Shown: positions 27,418 to 39,520 of the stretch, in pieces
Position numbering within the stretch: position 1 is the first letter of the stretch
Layout of the letters: the number at the start of each line of letters is the position of its first letter
Assembly (NCBI GenBank): GCA_005281725.1
Contig: SSBO01000003.1
Location: 4,588,495-4,652,494, forward strand
DNA: 64,000 bases
Origin: Wuchereria bancrofti
Lineage: Eukaryota > Nematoda > Chromadorea > Rhabditida > Onchocercidae
Direction: 5' to 3'
Translations under genes and position numbers: made by a program
Notes under the pieces: model-generated
What the model saw: the letters and a program-made list of their open reading frames with translations, nothing else
Told to the model about the DNA's origin: nothing
The model's database searches: none

Positions 27418-29933
27418 AATGACACCAAAATATAACAGTTTTCTTCAATGTGTCGCTTGCATTTACTGTGAAAACAAGATTTTTTTAATAATTAAAATTT
27501 CTGTAGAACTGAAGAAAATGAAAAATAAAAATTAGTCAGTCTGATTGACCTCTAAATTGGCCAAATACTTCGAGTGTTATAGAGAGTAGAATGATATAGC
27601 AGTGATAATTTTACAATGAAATTTAGGTATAATGTATTTCATATTCGATGACTCTCTCAAAACTAAAATTATCACAGAAGTCCTGAAAGGTTTGAAGTTG
27701 TGAAATTTGCATTAAGTTACGAAAACAAAGTGGTCAAATTTTAATAAGGAATATTTGTAATATGAGTCAAATGACTAAGTTGTTTATTTATCCTTAAAGT
27801 CCTCAATTTGAAGCTTTACAACTTTAAGAAACTCAAATTACTTTTCTTTTTGCTGTAAAATATACATTTTCATAGCTGCTTTATCAAAAAAATAAGCTTT
27901 TTCTTAAAAAAGAGTTCTTTCATTAAAAAAAGTTTAATTTAGATGGTGATATAGAAATGACCATCCAAAAACCCTCCAAAAATATCAGGGAGAACAAAAT
28001 TTTCAACGGATGATAATAATGAGTGTATCGGGGCGATTGAGTTTTTTTAAATTAATTACTAAATGCATATTTAAAAAGAATAAAAAATAAAAAAAATAGA
28101 AAAGAATAGGAAACATTGTAGCAATAAGAGAGGACGGTAATGAGAATATGAAGGAGGAAAAGGTAAGGAAGCTAAAAGTGATATAACAATGACTTTTTTC
28201 ATCTCTTTCCTGATCATTTCTCATTCTCAAATTCTTGACTTCAAAGATAAAATGAGATTTGTATGGTAAAACTGATACGGAAATGAAGCAGAATCAGATT
28301 AAAAGTAAAAAATGGACTTATAAAATGTGTTTGGTAATGCAAGAAGAAAAAAGAAAAGAAAAATGGTTGTTGCTTTCTTAAGAAAATCTATGCGAACGAA
28401 AGAGAAAGAAATCGGTAAGATAACGATTTCGGGAATGCTTTTTTTTGTGCGATCGCAACATCCGCACTTTTTTCCCTTTTTTTTCTTGCTGCCTTAAACT
28501 CACACAATAAATTACCATCCAAAAAATATTCGATTCTTCTTTATTTCGAAACGAATGTGCAATTTTTTTTCTCCAGTGGAAATCAACACTAAAGAAAGAG
28601 TTAGATGAAATTATTGAATGGATCTGAAATTTTGAAGATCAATTCCGAACAAAAATTCTCTCTCCTCATGGACACCTAACTTTTATGTATTTATTTCTCT
28701 GGAATTGAAATCAAAACCACTGGCATTCCATTTTCGCCAGTTTTTGACTGCGCTGTGGAAGTCGGCAGTCTTAAAACATATTTGTTTTAGGTCTGTGAAG
28801 TATGTTCCTTTCATAGTTATGACATGACTTCAGGTTAGTCTTAAGTTTATCCGGAAAATGCATGGCGTAATATATGTCTTCTCACAGTATTTTCGGCAGT
28901 ATGTCTAGCAATTTGTTTACCGCTTCTAGAAAACTGCTTACCCTTAGTTGATTTCACAAAAGTTTTTCTGGGTCCTCGCATAAAAATTGATCGAAAATTT
29001 GTACACAAAGCAGAAAAACCCCCTAAGATATCAATAATTCATTATTTTATGATGAAATTGCAAAATAATCGAAAAATCTTAGTTATGGCAAGTAAGTGCA
29101 CCTGGTAAGTTAACAGTAAAAAGTAAATGAAATGAACTAAAAACGCGGTCTATAAGATTTTTTATGTAGTACATTTGGGCCCTCAAACGTTTTTTGCAAA
29201 AATTTTATACAATGACAAGATGGTGAGTTTTTCGGTGGTCATTTACGCGTACAAACTATCATTCTCTGAAATAAATGGAATTGCTAACATTTAGTTTCTA
29301 ACGAAAATATAATACATATTTTTCTAAAATAGAAGCGAGAAAAGGTGAAATAGTAACAGTTGTGTAAAGGATGGCTCATTTCATATTCATCATTTTACAA
29401 TAAACGCCATTTTGATCCTTTTACTTCCTATTTACACTTTGCTTCACTCTTCTTAGTTTCTGGCAGTGCCATACCATTCCTAGCAACATTACGGTGCTCA
29501 GCAAGACTATTTTCTTTTTAGAATTTGATATTTCAAAACACCGTCATTTAAGTTTTATTTTTTATCCCCGATAATTGGTAATGTTTACATCTCATCTCCT
29601 ATTTTGCAAATTTTGCAAAAAAAAAGTAATATTTGTCCAGGCTACTTGTTTCCTGTCAATGACATCGAAAAACGTCATCCCATTCAACTTATAAAAAAAT
29701 GGAATTTCACGAATCTTTTTTTGTCTAGTTTATGCCGTCAAAAATTCTTGAATTTTCGTGAGCTGATGTTAACTTATTTCTGGAAGCTAACTTCTAAGAA
29801 ATTTGTAATTTTTAAATCCTCAGCTATTAAAAGCCAACTGTTTCATTTATTTAGTGATTTTGATAATGAAATCGTCAAGTAAATGGGTAAAGACTCACAC
29901 CAGAACCAATTGAAATTAAATTCTAAATTACAG

Positions 29934-29936
29934 GGA
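29934..29936 (+). promoter_or_regulatory. probable trans-splice (or 5' intron) acceptor
   Basis: TTACAG ends at 29933, only two bases before the ATG of the following gene. This is the usual position of a spliced-leader addition site in nematodes. A cis-spliced upstream non-coding exon is the alternative. Confidence 0.5.
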
Positions 29937-32900
29937 TGAGCCGAATTGTCACGCTGATCGTACTATTGCTACAAAATGCTTTTATGCAGGATGAAACTAG
30001 TGCTAGTGAACGACTTACGACAATCTGTACTTTTTTTAAATTCAATATTTCATTGCTTCATTTTCAAACTATTAAATAAAGAAAGCCTCGAAAAATCAAA
30101 GCGATGAAATGATTTCTTTTAAAAATTTGAAACAGTAATTTTTGTCTATATCATATATGATTCACTACTGCAAAGTTAATTCGTTTCAGCTCCAAATTTA
30201 AAGTCAGTCAACAGCTCAACAGAAGTTTACCGTGAGACAGTAAGTTGTTGACATTTTTAATAGGAATTTTGCTTTATTTCTTGGAAAAATAAGAAAATGA
30301 AAGAAAAACTTAGGAAGGGAAACGTCACTTCTGCGCTCACTATTATTTAGAACATTTAAATAAACAATAATTATTGCATAGATAATTTTGCACACTTCTA
30401 TCATTATTATACTGTTGATGAAAATACACGTTAACGTCAAAGACAGCAAAGACATAAAGACAGCATAAATATTCCTCTGAAAATTCGAAAACGATGGAAA
30501 CATTTTCTTTTCATTCTTTTCGTTAAAACGCAACCTAAAAGAAGAATTCCTTCACATTTTCACTATTTTAGCAAATTCAATCGACAGTATCATCTGTTAA
30601 AAATGACAATTGGGAAGTTGGTGTAATTCAAAAACTGCGTCATTTGCAGAAGAAAGTTGACGAAATTCTACACTGCTGCAAAAACAAATGCTCTGGGAAA
30701 AATGACACTACGATGGAGGTGAAAAATTAAGATTTATCATCTATAGTAACTGGAGCATCTTATACATTCTTTTGACACCTTACTAAGAAATATATATATA
30801 AGGTGTGAAGAGAGTTGGTTTCACGAAAGAGATAATGCTTTCAGGAAATCTGCAATGAGAAATTAACGACACAAACAACAGTGCTCAGGTCATGCACATT
30901 TTTTAAACTCAATACAGTTACGCCTTTCAATACGAGTAGTCGAATCTTTCACCCTAAAGATCTCTAGAATTTTGATAAATATATTAAATTTAAATTTCAC
31001 TCAAAATAAGCGATGAAAACTTTGGAATTATAGAAGCTTCAAAGGCTACCAATTCTTCATAAATATGTTTTGCATTATTTAGCTTGTCATAAATATATAA
31101 GATAGCAAAATGTTTTTTTCCTACTACACACTTGAATAAGTAAGAGTTTAGGTCAAAAACTGTAAAAATGGTGCTTCCATTACGGAAATGTGTCCCATGT
31201 CCTTGTCCAACAACTCCAACAACTTGTCCAGTAATGCCTGTTGATCATTGTCCATGCAGTGTACAAGTTAACCAGCTTTTACCATGCCCTATTGCTCCAG
31301 GTAAATAATTCTTAGCTCCAATCTATAATATGTTTTCTAAATTATGCACAAAATTGCAAAGTATTCACTAGTGTTGTTAAAATTCAAATGTGCTTCAAAT
31401 TGTCGCAAAATTTCAATTTTGCATATGCTTAGAAGCAATTTTTGAATTTATTTAATAACGGCCCTGTCAGATTGTTGAGCTTTTTTATTTTACTTTTTTT
31501 ATATTTTAAATATAATATTTCATATTTTAAATATTTTTTTAACTGTTTCATAAATTTAAAAAGAGTTAGGTATGAATACATTTCCTCGTTTCTTAAGTTT
31601 TAAAGATTCTTCAACAATAATACGGTGGGTCGTGGATCTCTCCGATGTCTTCCACTCATTTCTTTTATTTTACAGAAATCCTGTTTTCTCTGCAAATATT
31701 CGAAATTTACTATTCAAGGATTTAGATTTAATTATTTCAATTACTCTTGTTTTCAGGTGTATTTCAAGTAAAAAATCGGCGTCGAAAGAGGCAAATGAGT
31801 AAGTGATCTCTATATAGCAATATATCAGAGTTAAATTATATTTCATTATCTTTAACTTTGGAGCTAATTTTAAACTTGAAACTTTCATATGTAACTTTAT
31901 TAAACCTCGCTTTTATTTTGAGTCAGTCTTTGGGAGCTGAGAGCTTTTGTGAAAGTTTGAAAAATGAACTGAATGCATAAAAAACTGATGCTCGAGATTT
32001 TTGACCAGCATAAATGACTAATAAAGAGCTCAAATGAAAGGATTAGAGTATTATAAACAAGTGTTGACTTCAGGTATGCAAATTTTTTAGCAGAAGTGAT
32101 AGTACCACTAGACGACAAGCTAGCAATTGAGTATCTCCGGAAACTCGGATATGTGGAAGAATTTAACTTATCATCTGCAAATATTTGCCATCCAACAAAC
32201 TTGCTGGGCAGTGTTTTATCTCCAGATGAGGTTTTCGCTGATGGTCTCTAGAGTCGACTTATCCCAATATGCAATTTTTGAACTTGATGCATTTTTTGAA
32301 AATTTGAAAGAGTTCCATGCAGGATCTTCAGTGCTTTTTGTTCCGTTAATTGAATTAAGAAGATAAAATAGCAAAAAAGGTTGAAAAGTTTTCCACAAGA
32401 TCTTTCAGTTTCGTTAACAGTTTGATGGGGAGTCCATAATTTCTTACACAACTCTCGAAATATTTCCTCTCTTCGTTTTCCAAGTATTTAGTTTTAGAGA
32501 AGAACAGCAATGATACCGATACCAGTGCAACCATTTCAGGGCGCACTGCCCGTTCATCAACAAATACCCATTGAACTTCTAGCAAACGTGAGCAAATCAT
32601 ATAGTTCCTTTATGATATATGTGCTATATATTAATTCACTTACAACTTTCAACATTCTCTTTAATAAAAATCTTCATAGTCCATGCCACAACAACTTGCA
32701 TTCGGTGGAATAAGTGGCGTACAATCAATGAATCTTCCACTTACTCCTCAACAGCAGGTACCTATGGGGTCAGCTGAACAACCTAAACTGAAAGATTTGC
32801 TTGCATCTCCACCTGACATTCGACTAAAGATGAATGAAGTAAGTATTATCTTCACTTTTTGAAAAAGGATAATCTCTACGAAAGTTGGAAATCCACTCGT

Positions 32901-33311
32901 CAACTTTGCAATGTGTAATGTTCAGGGCAATGGCAGAACAAACTCAGGTTCTTTTTCCGAAGAAGCTAGCCATAAGATTGTTTTATTCAATTAACTCTTA
33001 TTGTAATCAACTTCTTCAGTGAAATGCACAAAATTTCTGGAAATTGAGGAAATAGTTATTATGATCCAAATTTTCTACTACAATTTTCAATTTCCAATAC
33101 AATAATCTCCAATGAGCGATTATTGATCATGCAAAATTGGAAGTGGAATTAAATTTAAAATCAAGACCAGAAATTAAAATAACACACTTTTTTGTTTCAG
33201 GATTGCCAACCTTCCGGAAGGAGAAAATCGGCAGCGGCTGCAAGAAGCAGAATTACGTTAATTATGTTCGCCGTTATTGTCTGGATAAGATCAGAAGAAT
33301 GCGCTGTATAA
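29936..33311 (+). CDS. unrecognised secreted/membrane protein, nine exons, about 340 aa
   Basis: Exons, all in matching phase: 29936-30026, 30190-30239, 30572-30718, 30845-30888, 31152-31300, 31757-31798, 32091-32230, 32498-32587, 32680-32838 and 33201-33311 (ten segments; the 31757 exon is very short). The start follows TTACAG directly. Residues 1-17 form a signal peptide (MSRIVTLIVLLLQNAF). A charged, helix-like region follows, with a CCKNKC cluster near 85. A Cys/Pro-rich segment (CVPCPCPTTPTTCPV) lies at about 122-136, and RRRKR at about 168-172 suggests proprotein cleavage. Next comes DDKLAIEYLRKLGYVEE, which resembles the first helix of a matrixin propeptide, but no HExxH zinc site follows. 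The protein then has a Gln/Pro-rich part and ends with a short hydrophobic segment (ITLIMFAVIVW). The function is unknown; a structural, cuticle or secreted role is possible. Confidence 0.6.
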
Positions 33312-34422
33312 TCTCTTTTGTACGCAACTAAAAATGCCTAATTTCATATGCAACAAGTTTTTATATGTTACAATTTGCTCTTATTAATTTTTTTGGAGAT
33401 AATACTAGGAATACGGTAGATTTTACCAAGTATAAATTACATTATGCCTAAAATCACATTTTTCTTTTTACTTGACATTAAATATATATTTGACAAATAT
33501 ATTCTATATACTAATATTTGTAATATTTGATAGTGAATAAGTTAAAAAGTTTTACTTCACACCTAAAATGAATGTCGAATTCAGAATGAAGTTCATGATA
33601 CTGGCAATCATTTATGTCGAAAAATAAAACTCATTTTTTATTATTAGCTTTGCAGACCCAATAACATTAAAAGTAAACAAAGCAACAGCCTTTGATCATT
33701 CAAACCGGATAATTTCATTATCTTTATGGATCTCAGGAATAAAGTATTCTTTGTTAAAAATTAATTCAGAAAAAGTGATTGTTAACACTTAACATAATAG
33801 AACGGTTTAACGTAGTAACAACCTCATGCAGTTATGACTGAAAAACTTTAGTAAAAAGAAGTTACATAAAGTGTAATACTGTAAAGGAAAAGCGAAGTAA
33901 ACTTTTTAAACTTAAAATCAATGTAAAAAACAGTTGAAGTTCAAAATCATTTCATGAAATAAATTGCTATACTGAAAATATGTTTCAAAATTCAAGGAAT
34001 ACCACGAATAATTTTTGTCTTATGAGGACGCTAAATTATTTAGCGCAAGCTGCTAAAGAACATCTCATTATTGAATACGATAGATTGCAAACTATTGCAC
34101 CTCTTTTACTCTTTCCTGAATTCAGTCCAATTGAATATATATTATGTAAATTTATCAAGCATTAAAAATTGAAATGGAATTGTTATTTGAAGCCATTTTT
34201 AATTTTTCATAATCTGGGTTCGCGTATCGCGGTTAAGATACGTATGATAGAAAAGAGATGCCGCCAAAAAAGGTTTGTTGGCAATCGCGAAATACGTAGA
34301 ATGGAGAATGGAAGGGTTTTTTTGGGTGATCGGTCTAATGAAAAATTGAAAAATGAAATTAGGTGTAAATTCTGAATTGATTTGAAACATATCTCTAGCG
34401 ACCAACGACAACTAAGGGGAGA
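33312..34422. other. intergenic, upstream region of the phosphatase gene
   Basis: AT-rich sequence with possible polyadenylation motifs for the preceding gene (AATAAA near 33613). It ends in a CpG-richer patch at about 34200-34350 that could be promoter sequence for the phosphatase. Two ORFs here (33980-34165 and 34169-34375) overlap in different frames and show no domain. Confidence 0.4.
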
Positions 34423-37400
34423 ATGGTGTGCTCAGTGGATGAAAGGAGACAATCGAAGGGTGTTATTCGCCGTCGCACAATTCAAAGCGACTTTCGAGCT
34501 CCCATTGGAAAAAAATTTGTTCACAAAGCAGTAGTGAGCTGCACTAATGATCTTGTAGTAGGATTGACATAGATTAGCAAATATGAAATAGGATGTGTAA
34601 TATGTTTTAATATATCATCCCGTCATTTCTAATACTGTTTCGAAGAGGCAATCGAATTTTGTCATCTTAGTCTAGCATTAAATCTGCTATTCCAACATGT
34701 GCTAAGTTTTATTTCAGGTTGATGCAAGTTTTTTTTTTTTCTATCAAAAAAGAGCTGATAGTACTTTCAGCAGTTGAGCATTCACTACAAAGTGGCCTCT
34801 TTGTGTGTCCATCTAAGGTTGAAATCTATTGGCCAATTACATTTTCGTTATTTCCTGCTGAGTATCCAATGCAATGAAATTTTCATTACTGAATTTTCAT
34901 TGCAATTAATTTAGGAAAAGTCAAGTAAAGCGATAGCAAAATATTCCGAACCACAGAAAAAAAAGACAACATATGAGCTATGGGCTGACCAGGTGATTGA
35001 TATGGGTGTCAGGAACATAAGACGAGAATTCGTCACTACAATAAGAACATATAATCCGCCTGGCACGACGAGTGCATGGGAAGCTGACAAAAATTATGAC
35101 AAAAACCGGTGAATTTCATTTTAGGGAATCTCAACTTCTTCGGAACAATTGATTTTACAAAAAGCGTAGAAAAAATTCACAAAACTTTACAAGCTTTGCA
35201 AAAAATTAAGGTTCGAAGATATCAAATTGCTGGACAAAACAAGAGTAGTACTCAAGAATACGCCCAATAGTAAGAGATCATTTTTTCTATTAAAATAAAC
35301 AGTGCAATTTTACGCCATTTTGGCAAAAATTGTATCTCACGCAGTGTAAATACGTAAATACTGGAATTTAAAAATATTGAAATTTAAAAAAAAAATGAAA
35401 TAACAACAGATGATGACTATTACCATGCTTCATACGTACAAATTGGCGAAAATATTAATTTCATTTGCGCACAAGGACCGCTGCCAAATACTATTGAAGA
35501 TTTTTGGTGTATGGTTGTACAAGAAGATTCAAAGGTCAGTAAAACGGACACAGAATTCATTTCTGCAAATTAGAAACACAAGTTTTGGTAACAAAATTAT
35601 CTACGCTCCTAAAACATAAAAGTGTTTTAGATTTTTCTAAAATCCTTCATCTCACTTACTTTTTGTTTCTGCAAAGCTGTACAGATATCTCAGTTCATTA
35701 CAGGTTATAATACAATTATGTCAATGGACTGAGGAGGGCAAAACTCAATGTACAGAATATTTCCCGAGTAGTGATTGGGAGTGGAAAGATTACGGATCAG
35801 TTCGTGTTAAAATTATCGAAAAAACTTCACCTATGACACAACTTCGAAAAGTTTATCGGACAAAAATACAAGCTGTTTACAAGGATAAAAAGCACGAAGT
35901 TAATACAAAATATAATAAATTTCTGTGAGGCAGACAGCTCACGTGATATTTGTGAAAGTTGATATTAATTTCCAGGTTCTAAGGCCAGCTTAAAATTGTA
36001 AATTTGAATTCTTAACAAACGTTTTTGTTTTTCCACTTTTTAAACCATTTCATTGAAAATAAAGACCATTGAATGTCCCGTCTTAGACTTAATTTGTTGG
36101 TGTAGTTGAGTTGGTAGATTCAAAATAAAGTTTTTATGCGTGAATTAGAAAGTTTAGTTCCAAAATATTGTAAGACATCAGTGAGCACTACAGAGGTTAC
36201 CCAAATTTCACACAGTCAAGTTTATGATACTAACTATTCGAGCTACTTTAAATTAAACTGCAGAATCAAATGATTTATTTCGAAGGTGCTACATTTATTG
36301 TACGGTGGTTGGCCCGATCATTTTGTAGCTGAGTCAACACCGGTATGTCGTGAAATACGAATGCTTGCTCTCAAATTTTCCGAAAAAAAGCCTATAATTG
36401 TGCATTGCAGTGCAGGAATTGGAAGGTAGCTTTTAAAATTAATTAAATCCCTTTACAATGCAAAGGAAATATACATGAGTTGAAATTAAAAAAGTAAGGA
36501 ATAAGGTGTTGCTTGAATTTTCTGACTACATCTTTTTTTGTTGGAACTAGTAGTGCTAGCAAAATGGAAAAATTACTGCTTAGCTAGTTTTCAATTGATC
36601 CCATCCCATTTTATTCGTAAGACTTCTTGGAGAATTATAAAGAGAGACGAGAGAATCGTTCACTTGCGACATTGAGTTAATCTTTAACTTTTGTAGACTT
36701 TTCGTCATCTTAATATTTTCAACTTAACTGAAATAGTTTAAAGTAATGAAAAAATATGGTTCGCTGAGCGAAGCAGCAATGTATAGTTAGCGAGAAAATT
36801 AGTATATTTTTAACGCTATCTGTTATCTGCAGATGGAATTCTGCAGACGTCTTTAGTTTTTTAGTTCAATTTATAAAATTTTCATTTGCAATGGAAATAT
36901 ATCTTTTCTATTGTTTATTTAGTATATTCTCATTTTTATTTTTAATTATTACCCATTTTCACCACGTGGTAAATGGAGTTACCTTTCAGCGTTGCTTTAT
37001 GGTTCAATATATCGAATGTAATTTAACAAAATTAAGCTGAAATGAAATCGGATTTGTGCAAGTCGAAAAAATTTTATCGAATTTTCAGAACGGGCACATT
37101 TGCAGCCATATTTATGGCAGTTGATCGGCTTAAACATAGTGAAAACCTTTCAATTCCTGATATTGTTAAAGAATTACGTGATCAGCGAATGCATGCGGTG
37201 CAGAATGATCAGGTATCATCATTGTAACCGATTAGGTTAATCCACACATCAATATCCAGACACTTATTTCGGTCACATATTCTTCATGTTCATTTCCACT
37301 TTTAACTTGTTTTTAATGTGTAGTAATAACAACGGATTCTCGTTATCAGAAAATGTAGGGAATATTGGATCATCGGAATAACTGGAAGCATTGAAAAAAA

Positions 37401-37798
37401 AGGGATTCTAAATGGACTCTAAATCTTCACCAGGATGTAGGTTGTATGAAAAGTTGGTAGTGTTAATATTTTCTATTGTATGAAAAGTAACTCTACAAAA
37501 ACGGATAAAACTGAAAAATTTTTTTGAAACATGGAAAATATTACGGAAAGGATAAATTTCGACGGCGTTTTGACAAGACCCTAGAACAGTATAAATCCAA
37601 AATAGTTGCGATCTGGTACCTGATTTCTTATTTGTAGCGATATTTTAGCAGTATTTATTTATCTATCGGATGGTCATCGAGATTCTGCTGGCAGAGGATC
37701 TATTGATTAAAAGTCCAGAGATAACATCATTGATCAAGGAATATGACGATCTTATTGCGCGGAAACGTCAAGAAAGAAACCAAAAAAGTAAAAAATGA
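34423..37798 (+). CDS. protein tyrosine phosphatase, classical non-receptor type
   Basis: Removes phosphate from phosphotyrosine; no signal peptide or membrane segment, so probably cytoplasmic. Exons: 34423-34530, 34915-35108, 35211-35269, 35410-35534, 35704-35898, 36286-36425, 37089-37212 and 37649-37798, all phase-consistent, 364 residues. Motifs in order: the phosphotyrosine loop reads DKNRFEDI, with Phe where most family members have KNRY; DDYYHASYV (DYINA-like); CAQGPLPNTIEDFW; GGWPDHF, the WPD loop with its acid Asp; HCSAGIGRTGT, the active-site loop split by an intron after HCSAGIG; and the Q-loop NDQQYLFIYRM. The catalytic Cys, Arg, WPD Asp and Q-loop Gln are all present, so the enzyme should be active. 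A short basic N-terminal extension and a Lys-rich tail flank the single domain. Acceptor ATCTCTAG lies 26 bases before the start. Nematodes have many such phosphatases, often germline-expressed; assignment to one ortholog is not possible here. Confidence 0.9.
34870..34904. repeat. near-perfect inverted repeat in phosphatase intron 1
   Basis: Arms TGCAATGAAATT and AATTTTCATTGCA are complementary apart from one bulged base and surround a loop of about 10 bases. It lies directly before the acceptor of exon 2 (34915). Confidence 0.6.
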
Positions 37799-39066
37799 GT
37801 AATTTGGGTACTGAGCATCCATTATTAAATGGCACCCATCCTTTGTTTGCTCAACCTGTGCTTTTTATGTTTACCAGTGATTCAAGGAGAAAACATCCTA
37901 TTATGCAAACATTTTCTTCTAGTAAAACTTTACCGTTGTACACGTAGCAGAACTCGAGACGTCCATATCGATTATTACCAGTTAGCATGCTTCTAATTTG
38001 TATGCTTGTCTCAATTTTCAGTAAACCACAATTTCTGGCACATCTTGAATTTTGTAACTATTTGGTATATCGCTGCTCATAAAGTCCTACAATAAGCTGC
38101 TTTTAGAAGACGTTTTTTCCGTAAAATGCATGACTAACTAGCTTGAAATTTCAGTACTGAACTTATTCCAACCAAATGAAATTTCATTACTGAACTTATT
38201 CTAACCAAACCAATTTTATCACAAAAGGCCTCACAAAACAAACATTGTCGCCAAGATGTTAATTCATTGAAAAACAAGTTGCTAGAAAGACCATTAATAT
38301 AAAAAAAGTTATGCAAGGATTTTATAAAGGCTAGTTGACAGCTGAGAAAGTGCATATCTGTGCAAGAACAACTGAACAGCTGAGGTCAGTAGTACTCTTT
38401 CCCTTCTTAATGAAATATGTGCCGAATAGTCCTTCTCAAACACTGAAAACAGAAGAGATTAATCACTTTTGTATCCAATCTATCAACAAGGCTATACTTC
38501 TTCTGGACATTTGACTACTTATAGCAGTTTACCGATTGCAAGTAATGACTATTGTTTTGCTCATTTGTTCTGTATTTCATCATTTACCAATTTTGATGAA
38601 TGTTTTCTGCATTAAGATTAACATAGCATAATTCCGACTCCAGAAAATTTAATTTCCGGGAAAAAGTGCTGCGTTATATTTCCAAACATCGCTTCTTAGC
38701 TTCATTAAAATTTTGTAAAAGATTCTACAACATAAACAATTATTTTATGTGCTTTTAAAGAAGCTAGTTAAAAGTTTTGCTTTGCTGCATTTTTAAGTTT
38801 TTCCAACCACTTTTCCTTTTATTTTGCAGAATTACACCAAAAATGATGAGGCAGTCTTCGATTTTTCAATTTTCCACATGAAAATCACAAATTTTTGCCA
38901 GCATTATTTACAATTTTTTGAAACTAAACAAAGAAACAATATAGTAAATGGAATCTTATTGTCATACGCTTAATTCTTTACACACTGTCCAAGATCAATT
39001 CTACCAATCTGTTGAAGAGAACTCCAGTTGCTAAAACAATTTAAAGGTAAACTAAAAAGGAATTTA
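37799..39066. other. intergenic, 3' of the phosphatase
   Basis: Contains a 33-bp tandem duplication and a 50-codon plus-strand ORF (37795-37947) that overlaps the phosphatase stop codon. No other gene is seen. Confidence 0.45.
38144..38209. repeat. 33-bp tandem duplication (2 copies)
   Basis: Copies 38144-38176 and 38177-38209 start TGAAATTTCA and differ at two positions (CAG/CAT near the start and CCAACC/CTAACC near the end). Confidence 0.9.
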
Positions 39067-39267
39067 TTACAAAAGATCTACTGAATTATTTAATTCCGAT
39101 TTTAAGAAATTATTCCAAAATTGTGGGTTAATGGTTTCTTCTTCTATAGGACGACATGAAACTTTTTCAATTTCATTTCTAAGGTCGATCAAGGAAAGAA
39201 GTGACGAGAATATGGAAATTAAATCTACTTGCATTGTCATGCACTTAGCAGGCTTCCGGCCTTTCAT
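39067..39267 (-). CDS. small single-exon protein, 66 aa, function unknown
   Basis: Starts MKGRKPAKCMTMQVDL and continues as a mixed hydrophobic/acidic, probably helical protein with EEETINPQFWNNFLKSEL near the C terminus. Two features support a real gene: an acceptor-like CTGATTAG ends six bases before the ATG, and the stop TAA overlaps an AATAAA polyadenylation signal (39063-39068 on the plus strand). It is divergent from the C9orf72 ortholog, whose predicted ATG lies 253 bp away, so the two may share a promoter region. No signal peptide, no membrane segment and no recognised family. Confidence 0.42.
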   Translation of the reverse strand: MKGRKPAKCMTMQVDLISIFSSLLSLIDLRNEIEKVSCRPIEEETINPQFWNNFLKSELNNSVDLL

Positions 39268-39520
39268 TTTCTACTAATCAGAGAAAGGGGATGACGGTTT
39301 TAATTCGTCTTGTGTTTATTGCCAATTTCGAAACTTTTGGAAAAAACTTTTTTGACCACACAAAGTGAAAAATGGCGTAGGACGTGATTGTTTTCATTGT
39401 GTTCTTCCTATCGTGGTCATCGAATGGAAATGGACGAGTAATTTCAGGAAGAAGGGCTGTTACTGTTTTGTTCTAGATGTGGCTTGGTGGACTGTTCTTT
39501 TTGCGACGGTGGCGCTAACA

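Larger units (their letters stand above)
16506..29935. other. long gene-poor AT-rich stretch
   Basis: No gene is supported with confidence. It holds a 42-bp tandem duplication, two microsatellites, a pyrimidine-rich kilobase at about 23.04-24.1 kb with hydrophobic ORFs on the plus strand, a Cys-bearing ORF at 27181-27417, and isolated coding-like exon fragments on the minus strand near 17.53-17.98 kb and 28.73-28.79 kb. One or more sparsely spread genes with very small exons could be hidden here. Confidence 0.4.

Noticed and set aside
28003..28230. Minus-strand ORF with Phe-rich hydrophobic run
   Set aside because: Low-complexity translation of an A-rich tract on the plus strand.
33137..33331. 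Basic Cys-containing frame at the end of the secreted-protein gene (RRYCLDKIRRMRC)
   Set aside because: The splice phase from 32838 selects the other frame (DCQPSGRRKS...); kept only as an alternative if the phase is wrong.
33980..34375. Possible transposase-like tail (FPEFSPIEYILCKF)
   Set aside because: Only a vague likeness to the PDLNPIE motif of mariner/Tc1 elements, no catalytic DDE residues and no terminal inverted repeats seen.
39365..39520. Open frame upstream of the C9orf72 start with Trp-rich hydrophobic sequence
   Set aside because: It is in frame but has no ATG before 39521 and matches nothing; treated as 5' untranslated sequence.
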